A stretch of 64,000 nucleotides of DNA from Prochilodus magdalenae (Eukaryota; Chordata; Actinopteri; Characiformes; Prochilodontidae), in assembly GCA_024036415.1 (NCBI GenBank), contig JAMWET010006800.1, positions 151,501-215,500 of the forward strand, written 5' to 3'. A program made the position numbers and the translations under genes. How positions within the stretch are numbered: the first letter of the stretch is position 1; every line of letters begins with the position of its first letter. Under the pieces are notes generated by a model, which saw only the letters and a list, made by a program, of their open reading frames with translations, did no database searches and was not told the DNA's origin. This document shows, one piece after another, positions 22,911 to 34,713 of this stretch.

Positions 22911-25900
22911 ATGGCTGAGGCGCATCAGGCGGTAGCGTTCCAGTTCACTATAACTCCTGAGGGAATAGATCTTCAGCTCTCTCATGAGGCTCTCAGACAA
23001 GTCTACCTCTCTGGTCTCCGCTCCTGGAAGAAACGTGTTGTACGCTTAAAGGTAAAAACTGTAATGTTTGCCAACCTTAAACTTTAGGACCATGTCCTGT
23101 ATAGTTTTGTAAATCAATAAGGAAGGCAATAAACTAAAATGCTTTCGCATTTCAAAGTTGTAGTATAAACACTTCTCCAGGATTTACAAGAATTTCAACT
23201 GTGCTCAGGCAGATCTCAACAAAAGATAATTAAGCCGGCTATCAAGTTTCCTTAGGCCTAGCCTTAGTCTGCTTCTTACTGCCTAGAAGGATTTGAATGA
23301 TAGCTGCTGCATTTTTAATAAGCCTGATATCTTTTGCATGTCATTTTGTGCCTGCACAGCACTGAAAAAAGTATTGCCAATTCCTTCATTAACTACAGCG
23401 GTAACACTGAACAGAAAATGGTCCAGGTGAGTGACCATAGGTGAAAGTTCCAAGAGGGTTAGAGAGGATGGGGAAGGATGCAGATTTAGTTATTTGTCTG
23501 TTAATTACGGCTTATTATTTTACAAAGTACGGCAATCACACAACTAATTTAGCATTAACATTCACATGCACTGGCCTAGGCAGTGTGCTACATGTGTTTT
23601 GAAGGCGAGGCTATGAACTTTCAATATGACCAATCTAGTAATTAGTTATTTTAGAGCATATCCTACTAATATAAACTAAATTAAGAAATTTAATTTGGGT
23701 CTTTTCTTTTCTTGACTTTATTTTTCATTGCTTTCTGCACAGAACAATGTAATAACAGGCGTCTATCCTGCAAGCCCTTCCTCCTGGCTATTTGTTGTCA
23801 TAGCAATCCTGGCTACCATGTACACACGCTCAGATCCCTCCATGGGGCTCATCGCCAAGATCCAGGAACACCTGCCTGCCAGGTAATAGTAAATACAAGA
23901 CAGTCTCAGCCTCCACTGTATGTAGCCGGCATTTAATCTTCTTTTACCACAGATTGTGTCACCTTAAATTCAAATGAACAGACTTCATTGGCTACATTCA
24001 GGATGACATTTTTAATACTGTTTGTAAATCAAACTTCTGTGAAATCAAACTGTCCACTTAGGAAGCAACACTGATTGACAATCAATTTCACATGCTGTTG
24101 TGCAAATGGAATAGACAACAGGTGGAAATTATTGGCAATTAGCAAGACACTCTCAATAAAGGAGTGGTTCTGCAGGTGGGGACCACAGACCACTTCTCAG
24201 TACCTATGCTTTCTGGCTGATGTTTTGGTCACTTTTGAATGTTGGTGGTGCTTTCACACTCGTGATGGCATGAGACGGACTCTACAACCCACACAAGTGG
24301 CTCAGGTACCTCCGCCTTTGTGCAAGGAGGAACAGGAGGAGCATGCAAAATGACCTCCAGCAGGCCACAAATGTGCATATGTCTGCACAAACGGTTAGAA
24401 ACGGACTCCATGAGGATGGTATAGACCTCGTGTGGCTGGAGTGTGTCAGCAGTTCCTGCAAGATGAAGGCATTGAAGCTATGGATTGACCCGCACGTTCC
24501 CCAGACCTGAATCCGATTGAGCACATCTGGGACATCATATCTCGCTCCATCCACCAACGTCACGTTGCGCCACAGACTGTCCAAGAGTTGGCGGATGCTT
24601 TATTCCAGGTCTGGGAGGAGATCCCGCAGGAGACCATCAGCCACCTCAGCAGGAGCATGCCACAGACTGTCCAAGAGTTGGCGGATGCTTTATTCCAGGT
24701 CTGGGAGGAGATCCCTCAGGAGACCATCAGCCACCTCAGCAGGAGCATGCCACAGACTGTCCAAGAGTTGGCGGATGCTTTATTCCAGGTCTGGGAGGAG
24801 ATCCCTCAGGAGACCATCAGCCACCTCAGCAGGAGCATGCCACAGACTGTCCAAGAGTTGGCGGATGCTTTATTCCAGGTCCGGGAGGAGATCCCTCAGG
24901 GGACCATCAGCCACCTCAGCAGGAGCATGCCTAGGCGTTGTAGGGAGGTCATACAGGCACGTGGAGGCCACACACAATACTGAGCCTCATTTTGACTTGT
25001 TTTAAGGACATTACATCAAAGTTGGATCAGCCTATAGTGTGTTTTTCCACTTTCATTTTGTGTGTGACTCCAAATCCAGGCCTTCATTGGTTAATACATT
25101 TGATTTCCATTGATGATTTTTGTGTGATTTTGTTGTCAGCTTATTCAACTTTGTACAGAACAAAGATCTAGGATGTGTTATTTGAGTGTTCCCTTTATTT
25201 TTTTGAGCAGTGTATATATTTCTTTTGTAGTACTACTATTGCTTTTGGTAGTTGTTGTTAAAAATGTATATATATATTACTAAGTTATTAGTTAACAACA
25301 TTAAGTTATCAGTTACTTACATTTATCAATATTTAATCAGCCACTATCTGAGTGGGCAATTTCATATTTTCAGACACATTCCTGTGTATCATCTCAGTAT
25401 TAACCTGAGTAAACTCTTGTGTTTTGTTAATTCATAACTTGCCTCAACTTTGCATGATGTTTATAATTGATCTCTCTGTCTGTCTCTCTCTGTCTCTCTC
25501 TTTTCTTCCCTCTAAACACCCCCATTACACACACTTCCCACACCCTTTGCAGTGGTTCTCTGAGCGTGCAGTGTCAGACAGTGGTGTCTGCAGTGGTGTT
25601 CAGCACTATGCTATGGCTTTCCCTTATCTTCACCATGAAGCTATGTTTAAAGCAGCTCCTCTCATATCACGGCTGGATGTTTGAGCAGCATGGCAATGTG
25701 TCCACCACCACAAAAGTCTGGGTGGTCAGTATTTGATTTCTGTTCACCTTCTGTGCTACCCATTGAAAGCTTAAGTTGTTATGCTCTGTTTTCCATTTTA
25801 ATGTTTAAATTTGAGTGGTCCCTGGTCGAAACATATTTGGCATGAAAACAGTTCAGTTTTTTTCAGTTTTTTATTTATAAAACAGCAGATAAACAAGTCC

Positions 25901-27607
25901 AGTAGATGGGTTTGTATTAAGGGGGAGGTGTGTGTTTTTCAGATGTTGGTGAGGATCTTCTCCGGTCGGCAGCCTCTGCTTTATAGTTATCAGGGTTCTC
26001 TCCCCAATCTGCCAGTACCTCCAGTCAAAGACACCATTAAAAGGGTGAGGCTGTAATCACCATTGCCATAATCCTCCCTTCTCTTTCAGAGTGAGAAGGA
26101 TTCAAGTTACATTTATTTTTCTCACTTCTGCTCTCTCTCTTTTTCTGCAGTATTTAGAATCAGTTCGCCCACTGAAGAGTGATTCGGAGTTTGAGACGGT
26201 GACCACTCTAGCTAAAGAGTTTGAGGTCAGTCTAGGAAACCGTCTGCAGTGGTACCTCAAGCTCAAGGCACTGTGGGCCTCTAACTATGTGAGTACTTGC
26301 TTATCGTCTCCTTTTAGGCCTAAGCTGTGTCACAAAGCTGAATGCTGATCCTTATAACTATGCCTGCTTGAGCTTTAGAACTGCATATTTATGGGAGGAA
26401 AAGGAATCAAGGAAGTATAAATAGCACTATGATTCTTTTTTATCTTGGCTTCTTATTGTTGGAGTTACAAGTAATATTCTATACAATTTGTATTTGTGGT
26501 ATCGATGTTGTAATTTGAAGTTTGAATTTCAAACATTTGCAAATAACTTTTTTTAATGAGTAATGCAAGTGCTTATTACTGATACACAATTTGTCTGTCT
26601 AACACAGGTGAGTGACTGGTGGGAGGAGTACATCTACCTAAGAGGGCGAGGTCCCATCATGGTGAACAGCAACTACTATGGCATGGTATGTTGGTACATG
26701 TTTGACTAGTTCCAAGGCGATTTGTTGGGAGATTTGTAAAGGGAAAACAACGGTATGTGTTTTGTTTTTCTCAGGACTTCATGTATGTAACACCAACACC
26801 GATCCAGGCAGCGCGAGCAGGGAACACTCTGCATGCTGTCCTTTTGTACCGCAGAAAACTGAATAAAGAGGAAATCAAACCCGTGAGTTCTCTCAGCAAT
26901 ACCTACCTATGCTTTTATTCCATTGTTACAATGCAGTAAAAAGAAGCTGCAGAGACGCCAAAGGGTTTGTCTATGCTTTCTATATAAGATATAAATAGGG
27001 GTTGGCAAATGTTCATGTAAACAACTTTTACAACTGCTTTTGATACATAAAACCTTTGTAAGCGGACCGTAAAGAAGACATTTTGACATCTGGCAATAAA
27101 AATCTTACCTCTGTACCTTTCTTCCTCTTTTTCATGTTCTCTGTAACGTTAATGTATTAAGCTTCTAAAATGCTTTTTCTGCTCAGCACAACAAGTTATA
27201 TATGCTTGGAAATTTCTAATGGAATATGAAAGGAAAAAACCTTTTTAAGAGCGTAGCTGCTAATAGTTGTATTTTGTAGAGTAAATGCAAACTTTTGGCT
27301 GTGTGTATACATGGTCCTGTGGCATCTTGTATTTGTCCAATTGAGTCATGTTTCCTGCTTTTTCATTAGTAGTTTATTTTATTTTCATCTATTCTGTTAT
27401 TAATATATAACATTTTTTTTTGTTTGTTTTTTGATTCATCATGCCTATCATTCATCCTTTCCTCATCACCACTTTCCTCTTGTCATTTGCCTGCCTACCT
27501 CTTTCTGTTTCTCCCAGAGTCGTATTCCTGGTACTTTCATTCCACTGTGTGCAGCTCAATGTGAGAGGCTGTTCAACACCACACGCATTCCAGGAGAGGA
27601 GACCGGT

Positions 27608-27638
<31 letters not shown>

Positions 27639-30600
27639 TACACTAGCACCATATATATAAATATGAATCCCACTGCTTCCACACAAATTCAGCAATCCTT
27701 TAAGTGCTTTAAGAGATTACAGAGGCGCTCATTCTCACATCTTACACATTTGGTCAAGCCAAACTAGGGAGTGTAAGAGAAAAGGACCTTTAAGAGAGAT
27801 GGACATGGAGAGAGAGAGAGATGGTCATCCCCATCAACTGCAGAATTTTGTGTGTGTGTGGCTGTGTGTTTTGTCTGGCTTTTCAACCTGTCTTTCTGAT
27901 TTCTGATTCCTGCTTAAAACCTGATCACTTCTTTTCTCTCTCTGTTCATTCCTTTTTCACGTTCTCGCACCTGCGTCTGTCAAACCATACAATCACATTT
28001 TTCCCTGGTCTTTGTAGCTTGGCCTTTTCCCCTGCCCACTTCCTGGGTCTTTTTATTGTCTTGTACTTCCCTCACTGACCTTTTTATCTGTTCATCTGGT
28101 TCATCTGCTTCGTTTTCTTCGTTTTCCTCCACCTCCCTCCCTTTCTCCCTCTCTCTGTTCAGTGGTTGTTGAGGTCCTGTATTCCTTGCTGTTCCTATCA
28201 GTTTGAGAGGCTGTTTGACACTTGTCGAATTCCTGGAATTATCACAGGTACTCCCACACACACAAAATGTACAAATTCAAACCCAATTCTAAGAAAGCTG
28301 GAACAGTATCTGAAATGCCAATAAGTGCATAAATCAGTAAATTCAGTTGGAACTGTATTCAATTCAGAGCTGTACAAAAACACAATATTTGATGGTTTAC
28401 TTTTTTTTTTTTTTAATCTACACACATCATTCTATTTTGAGACATGCAACGTCATTATCATTGTGTTATTAGTGTGTTGTGTTATAAACGTTTAGGAACT
28501 GAAGACACCAGTTGATCCTGTTTTGAAGGCAGAATTCCTTGCTATACCTTGGTTAAACAAGTCTTAGCTGTGCCCCTGCTCAGGGCTTTTATTGTCATGT
28601 TTAGTTCTTTATTTATTTAATTATTTGTAAAGTTCCTGGGTATGTGAATAGAAGTGTAACCCATTATTATTATTATTATTATTATTATTATCATTATTAT
28701 TATTATCACCATTATTTTAAGTGCCACGACAGTTCAATATGAGATTGGCAGGCCAGGTTAGCACATGCAATCTCTTTAGCAAGCATCAATTCATCTTTGC
28801 TTGTAAAGGACGCTGACTTTTCCTGATGTTCCTTTTATACCCAAGCATGATTATATACCACCTTTAATTTCTGAACATTTAGCAATATTCCTGGTCTAAT
28901 TAGTCCCAGTTTTGTTGCAGGCATAAATATCGATGGAATTGAATTTACAAATCAGTGCTTTCTATTTTTATCTTTCATGTGGATTTTACCTACTGTCACA
29001 ACTTTTTTGGCTTTGGGTTTGAACATAACTGCGTGTGGTCTAACATTTATCTGTCCAAATCTTTCCATTTGCATATGTTTTCCCCAGTCTGTATTTTTAC
29101 ACGGATTACACCAAGTAAACATTTTTTAATCAGTTTGAAGAAATTCCGCCAGCATTCTTTAATTTGACAATATGAGAAAGGTTGCGATTAGAAAGGGGTA
29201 ATTTTATGTGAAAGTGGGATGACCATAAGATGTTTGGGTAAAAGCATTTTTGATTAACATGTGATTTATTGCATAGATGTCTTGAATGTGCAAAATGTGC
29301 ACTTTAGATGGGTGGAAGGACTTATTTAAACTATTCCGTATTCTACTTTCAAAATGTAAATGGCAACTAATCAAGGAACAATATATACTGAAACAGCTGT
29401 CTCTGCCTGCATGCCTATTTATCTGTCTGTTGTCTTTGTTTTTGCTTCATGCTCTGTAGACACAGTGGTACATTGGCAGGACAGTGAGTATGTGGCAGTA
29501 TATCACAGGGGGCGCTATTTCCGTCTGTGGCTGTACCAGGCTGGCCGGATGCTTACACCACGCGAGATAGAATATCAGATCCAGCGTATCCTTGACGACC
29601 CATCCCCTCCTGCGCCAGGAGAAGAAAAACTGGGAGCGTTCACTGCAGGGGACAGGTACATGCAGATGTGAACCTACACAAAAACAAACATATACTGTAA
29701 ACATGTGCATGCACTTTAAAAGACCTGTATAGTTTACTGTATGTAATTATTGTCATTTTGGTATTTGGAACAAGCGGTTGTTTACCAATAGAACCTCTTA
29801 CTTTTTACCTACAGATATAGATTATATAGATCTATATATATTATATAGATTTTTATGTGTGCAGTAATTTATACAGTGTACTCTGAAATGTCTCTGAAAA
29901 CTAGAACTTTGTTTAGATAGCAGTGGAACTTCAAGACAGGCAGGACAGCCAGGTGCATTTTTTTTTTTTTTTTTTTTACATGTATTTTTCTTTTCCTAGT
30001 TCCAGCCAGATTATTCACAGAATGTAGAAACATAATTGAAGCATAATTTTTAATTATTTTGTAATTACTGAGCAATTATGTTGTAATATTAGATGCATGC
30101 TGTTGTTTAGAAATGTCCTATAAATGCTTCCGGTTTTAAAGATCCCAGAAATCATATATGTACTTGTCCTTGTCTACATTTCCCAGAATTCCATGGGCTC
30201 AGGCCAGAAAGGAGTTCTTCAGCTCTGGAGTTAATAAGAGATCTCTGGACTGCATTGAGAAAGCAGCATTTTTTGTTACTTTGGAAGATGAGGAGCAAGG
30301 CATGAAGGGGGATGATCCAGTTGCTAGTCTTGACCGTTATGCTAAGTCCCTTCTACATGGAAAATGTTACGACAGGTAAGCTCAGCAAATGCATACTTGG
30401 AGGAAATACTAGATAGTTGTCATAGGATTAGAGTGCCCAATCCTGGTCCTGAAGATCTCGCACCCTGAAATGTAATAATATTCTGATTACCTTAATCACC
30501 TGGTTCAGGCCTTCTAGATTAGGTTTGGAGCGGCAGGCTTCTAGAACATTAGGATTGAGCGCCTGTGTCAGGGTATACACCTGGCAGAAGAATGTTACAA

Positions 30601-30812
30601 CTGATGTACTGTCTCTGTTTATTAGGTGGTTTGATAAGTCGTTTGCTGTGGTGCTCTATAAGAATGGAAAGAATGGCCTGAATGCTGAACACTCATGGGC
30701 AGACGCTCCTATCGTCTCCCATATGTGGGAGGTAATATTGCTATTTTGGAAATTCTATAAATACAATTTGATGCATTTGAATGGGTGAAATGATAAACAT
30801 GAATTGAAATCA

Positions 30813-30843
<31 letters not shown>

Positions 30844-30868
30844 ACTCACTCACTCACTCACTCACTCA

Positions 30869-30924
<56 letters not shown>

Positions 30925-33479
30925 GTTATGGCAACAGATTGTTTTCAGTTGGGCTACAACGAAGAGGGACATTGCAAAGGTGATGTGAACCATTCACTTC
31001 CCCGACCACAGAGACTAACATGGGATATTCCTTCACAGGTACATGTTAATTCACGCTTACCGAACCTACTCCACAGTGTATGATTTACACCAAATGTAGA
31101 GATTAGAAGCAGATTCTTAGATATGCTTTGTGTGTATGTACTGTAAATATTCTGCCATGCATGAAATACAAAATAAGAGTATAAGCTTTGCAAGCTGTTT
31201 AACACTCTTTTGATCCATCTGTCCCCTCCTTCTCAGTGCCAGGAGCGTGTGGCTCAGTCTCTGTCGGTAGCACAGGTGTTGGCTGAAGACATTGACTTCC
31301 ACGTGTTTGCATTCCGAGACTTTGGAAAGGGCAAAATCAAGAAGGTCAAAATGAGCCCTGATGCCTTCATCCAAATAGCTCTGCAGTTGGCATTCTACAG
31401 GGTAGGATTTTATGAACAATCAATTTCCAATGCCAAAGAAATTAAGAATTTGGTTTATGTATAGGTTTATTTTGCATTGTTCCATCCATTTCTCTGTCTC
31501 TCTCTCTCCCGCCTTCAGAACAGAGGAATGTTCTGCCTGACGTATGAGGCATCCATGACGCGTCTGTTCCGTGAGGGCAGAACTGAGACAGTGCGCTCAT
31601 GTACAAATGAGAGTAGTGAATTTATCAAAGCTTTTGAGAATGGTGAGGTAAGGCAGACAATCCATTTAGCAGTGAGTTGTGTTGATGAATTACATGTGCT
31701 GAAAACGTGCCTGTACATTTTACTTAAGTGATAATATCTACATTACCTGGCTCTCCTCTCTCTGTAGGAGGCAGAGGTTTGTAGGAGTTTGTTCAGAAGT
31801 GCATCTGAGAAGCATCAGCTACTGTACCGTCTGGCCATGACGGGTGCAGGAATAGACAGACATCTCTTCTGTCTCTATGTCATCTCCAAGTACCTGGGCA
31901 TAGAGTCACCTTTCCTCAAAGAGGTGTGCATCTGTGTGTATAAAAATAAATATTTTTGTCTCCCTGAAATGTTAAGGAATTTTGATCTTGAAAACAAAGA
32001 TGGAAATGTCACATGCATTATGGCTTGTTTTTATTTTTTATTTTTTTTATTGTTTTAGGTTTTTTCTGAGCCCTGGCGTCTTTCCACAAGTCAGACTCCG
32101 TTGCAGCAGTATGAACTGTTTGACTTCGTTAACCATCCAGACTACATCATCTGCGGTGGAGGATTCGGACCCGTTAGTCTCTTTTACTCATTTTCACTCA
32201 TTACACACACTCACTTTTGAAGAATGCAAGCAGGGTTCCAACTTCAGCTATCTAATGTGTTACTATTTCCTCTAGCTTCAGCCTGTAGTGAGTATTGGTT
32301 AGGTTGGAAATGAGTATTGGACTCTTAATGAGTACAGCTACTAGTGTTAATTTATTCATTAGTTTGCACATGTGAAAATGTAGAACTTTAGTCCTTAGGG
32401 ACTTGACAAAAAATGTCTTCTGGATAATGAGTGTGATTTTACTTTTTAAAATAGAGTGTACTGTGAATCGAGTAAAAACTACCCAGTTATCAGGTGTAAA
32501 TATGCATAGGGAAAATCCTTACATCTGTTTTGTAACGTCACATCTTTGTTTGTTCAGGTTGCGGATGATGGCTATGGTGTGTCATACTCCATAATTGGAG
32601 AGAACATGATTGCTTTCCACGTCTCCAGCAAACACTCATGCCCTCAAACTGTGAGTTTTGTGTCTGTGTGTCTATATATGAGAGAGAGAGGCAGGGTTGT
32701 TTGCATGTGCCAGATATAAGTACACAATAAGCATAATTAGTTCAGTGATAACAAACAGATCAAACTACGTTCATACTCCCAGCGCCAGAAAGACACTCTC
32801 CAAGTGGTGGCACAAATCGTTATAAGTGGTTCTCCACACTGGGATTGAACACTGCTGTCCCACGTTGGAGACAAATAACCTAATCCTTTCGCCAAACAGA
32901 AAACACACATTAGCATATCTCAAAAACTTCCACTAGCCTGTCTCGCAGAGGAACTTGAGAGGGTCAAGCTTATAGTCCTTATTGCAGCTGTACTGAAAAA
33001 CCCAACAGAAGTAGTTTCCAAAGAACAGCAGCTCTGTGTTTAACTCACGGCTCCTACTTGAATTTAGCCTAGCTAGAACTGTTAGCCTAGCTCTACATTG
33101 CAGCTTACTCTGTGACACTCTCTACAACAACTCCTAGTCAATACTCGCTCTTCAGAATAGAATGAGTGTATGCAATCAAGCACACACAATGGGCCGTGGC
33201 CATTTTTATAAATGTGAGCTTCTTGTGAGTTTGGGGAACCTGTGCTGCACAGTCCTTCATCACATACACTAGAAGTATAGAAACAAAACATCAAAATGAT
33301 ATTCATCAGAAAATAACTTTTCTACCTCACTGTCTTTCTCTCAGGACTCTCATAAGTTTGGAGAGCAGATCAGGAAGGCCCTGGTGGATCTTTTGCAGCT
33401 TATGACCATCAGCCAAAGAGAAGCATCCAAGAACGAGCAGAACCACTGCCCAAAACCCCAGAACAAGAAGGAGCTGTAG
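22911..33479 (+). CDS. cpt1cb: Carnitine O-palmitoyltransferase 1, CPT1C-type
   Basis: CPT1 enzymes transfer long-chain acyl groups from CoA to carnitine on outer mitochondrial (CPT1A/B) or ER (mammalian CPT1C) membranes. Exons: 22911-23051, 23743-23882, 25553-25724, 25943-26044, 26151-26288, 26608-26685, 26775-26882, 27518-27605 (or 28163-28247), 29460-29655, 30187-30375, 30626-30731, 30922-31038, 31237-31401, 31519-31647, 31768-31923, 32059-32172, 32558-32650, 33345-33479. They sum to 788 codons in one frame. Start [12 protein letters not shown] is the family's N-terminus. Two membrane segments follow (around [13 protein letters not shown] and [13 protein letters not shown]). The catalytic histidine lies in AEHSWADAP at residue 473, the same number as in human CPT1[18 protein letters not shown] and [16 protein letters not shown] are conserved. 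[16 protein letters not shown] and ATDCFQLGY favour CPT1C over CPT1A, as does linkage to tnnt1 and dnaaf3. CPT1A is the alternative name. Confidence 0.92.
24015..25213 (+). mobile_element. Internally deleted Tc1/mariner-like transposon in cpt1cb intron
   Basis: Lies between cpt1cb exons 23743-23882 and 25553-25724. The right end ATTTTTTTGAGCAGTGTATA and internal stretches match a well-known fish Tc1-like element. Remaining transposase pieces include a helix-turn-helix scrap ([13 protein letters not shown], near 24390) and the last DDE motif region with [11 protein letters not shown] (near 24505-24537). The middle of the transposase, with the first two catalytic Asp residues, is deleted and the left inverted repeat was not found. 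It is non-autonomous and dead. The 3' part of the transposase is expanded into four tandem copies. The left boundary is approximate. Confidence 0.8.
24571..24930 (+). repeat. Four tandem 90-bp copies of a transposase C-terminal segment
   Basis: Copies start at 24571, 24661, 24751 and 24841, each beginning CACAGACTGTCCAAGAGTTG and ending CAGGAGCATGC. They are nearly identical: CCG versus CCT near base 64 of the first copy, CTGG versus CCGG and one A/G change in the last. The unit is 30 codons, so it keeps the transposase frame ([20 protein letters not shown]). Intact relatives of this element carry one copy. Confidence 0.95.
27518..27605 (+). CDS. cpt1cb: cpt1cb exon 'a' of an alternative exon pair (residues about 294-323)
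   Basis: 88-nt exon, phase 0 in and phase 1 out, with acceptor TTTCTCCCAG and donor G|GTAAAA. Encodes [20 protein letters not shown] within the N-terminal half of the acyltransferase domain. This segment corresponds to PLCSAQ.E..FNT.RIPG in human CPT1A and CPT1C, so it is the ancestral version of the exon. Confidence 0.9.
27610..27638. repeat. CA microsatellite
   Basis: CA run starting four bases after the end of cpt1cb exon 'a', immediately next to its splice donor. Confidence 0.95.
28163..28247 (+). CDS. cpt1cb: cpt1cb candidate mutually exclusive exon 'b'
   Basis: 85-nt segment, 557 bases after exon 'a'. It has a strong pyrimidine tract and acceptor (CTCTCTCTGTTCAG) and donor ACAG|GTACTC. 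Read in phase 0 it encodes [20 protein letters not shown], clearly homologous to exon 'a' ([20 protein letters not shown]) but one residue shorter. Both enter in phase 0 and leave in phase 1. Either one keeps the 788/787-codon frame, while including both adds 173 nt and shifts it. It is open throughout, with substitutions concentrated before and after the ERLF core. Alternatively it could be a decayed exon duplicate that is never spliced. Confidence 0.72.
28662..28716. repeat. ATT trinucleotide microsatellite
   Basis: ATT repeat with two interruptions, in the intron after cpt1cb exon 'b'. Confidence 0.95.
30425..30570. repeat. Short non-autonomous repeat in cpt1cb intron
   Basis: AGAGTGCCCAATCCTGGTCC with its partner GTTTGGAGCGGCAGGCTTCT and an AATCACCTGGTTCAGGCC core resembles the 'uncertain-end' MITE/SINE sequences common in fish introns. 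A weakly similar stretch occurs near 48510-48610 in dnaaf3. The family was not determined. Confidence 0.35.
30812..30920. repeat. Compound (CT)n(CTCA)n(CA)n microsatellite abutting a splice acceptor
   Basis: A CT run (30812-30839), then CTCA units (30838-30872), then a CA run that continues up to and forms the acceptor ...CACACAG of cpt1cb exon 30922-31038. Confidence 0.95.
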
Positions 33480-33605
33480 GACAAGAGAGGAGTGATGGAG
33501 GCGGTGGTGGATTAGGGTGTTTCGGGGCACTGTTGGTTAGGGCTATTTTGGTGTTTTTCACAGGGTTGATGTAGACGTACAAGCAAATTTTAGCAGTTGA
33601 TGGGT

Positions 33606-33675
33606 AGGGGTGCGTGGGTGCGTGTGTGCGTGGGTGCGTGTGTGCGTGCGTGTGTGTGTGCGTGCGTGTGTGTTA
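33606..33675. repeat. GTGC/GT-rich microsatellite in cpt1cb 3' UTR
   Basis: Alternating GTGCGT and GTGT units with a GGGTGCGTG start. Confidence 0.85.
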
Positions 33676-34368
33676 TAAAGAACCAAGGGAACACGAGAGG
33701 TGATAGAACCACTGCTTGATAGTGAAGAGATAATGGCTGAGCCATTATTGGGAAGATGGAAGATGGTAATCAATTAAGGTGCTTCGAGACTGTAAGGAAC
33801 AGTAGCAAAGCAAAGGTGATTATTCCTATCATACATGCCTTAAATGCGCAGGGGGTAGGAGTGAATAAGAGTCTTTTGCATGTATTGTCTACACTTGCTG
33901 TTGGTGCAGTCTAATTTGACTTGACTTGTTGTAATCTTAAATCCCCCAAGTGGCCAGTGCGCTTGTGGCATATGTAACAAACTCATTTATATAGCATTTA
34001 CATGAATGTATCGAGATGTTAATCTTGAAAGGACTCCAAAAGGTCCTCTAAAAATGGCAGAAAAACAGCAGAGAAGAATGTCAGGTACGGACTGCTTTCC
34101 TTATAGCTTTTACCATTCAACATGTTCTCCCCCTGCATCTTTAAGATAAAGATCTGTGAGTTTATATTCTGTGCTTTCTGCTATGGATTTAGACTCAAAA
34201 GAGCAACCTTTTCCCATTTAGCTTTGCTGCATGTTACTGTTTTACCACTGGCCACATGACTTAAAATAGAACATTCCCCCTCTTAGTACTTTTAAAAGGT
34301 CTTCTTTAGTTTACAGACTGATCTGAGCCCTGAACTCTTTACATTATATAATGTCCCAGGTCTACTTC

Positions 34369-34374
34369 AATAAA
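34369..34374 (+). terminator. Candidate polyadenylation signal for cpt1cb
   Basis: First AATAAA after the cpt1cb stop (33477-33479), giving a 3' untranslated region of about 0.9 kb. Confidence 0.4.
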
Positions 34375-34660
34375 TACCTTGTAATGGACAGTTGTAGTTG
34401 AGCTGTTGTTGTAAAAGAAAGCACCACAACATTGTCACCTCATACTGTTCCGCAAGGATGCAAGGTATAAACCTTTGTTAATGCATTAATGAGAAGTTGA
34501 AGACACATGGGATATGTATCAGGGTCTCAGACTGGTCATTAGCTAAAGAAATGACCTCCTGTTCCAGCAGTGCTGGGCCATATGCACAGGTTACATATAG
34601 GTCATGTGGTTCAGCTGGTCCAGCTGCCCCTTCCCCCTAAAAACCCTTGTTACTGTTGTT

Positions 34661-34713
34661 TTTGTTTGTTTGTTTGTTTGTTTGTTTGTTTGGTTGGTTG
34701 GTTGGTTGGTTGT
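34661..34713. repeat. (GTTT)n-(GGTT)n microsatellite
   Basis: About six GTTT units followed by about six GGTT units. Confidence 0.95.

Noticed and set aside
24571..24930. Regular repeats that could suggest a CRISPR array
   Set aside because: The units are contiguous 90-bp coding duplicates with no spacers, in a fish intron.
24517..25005. 162-codon ORF with Arg/Ser-rich repeats
   Set aside because: It is the wrong-frame reading of the transposase tandem repeat. The frame at 24588-24983 carries the transposase motifs.
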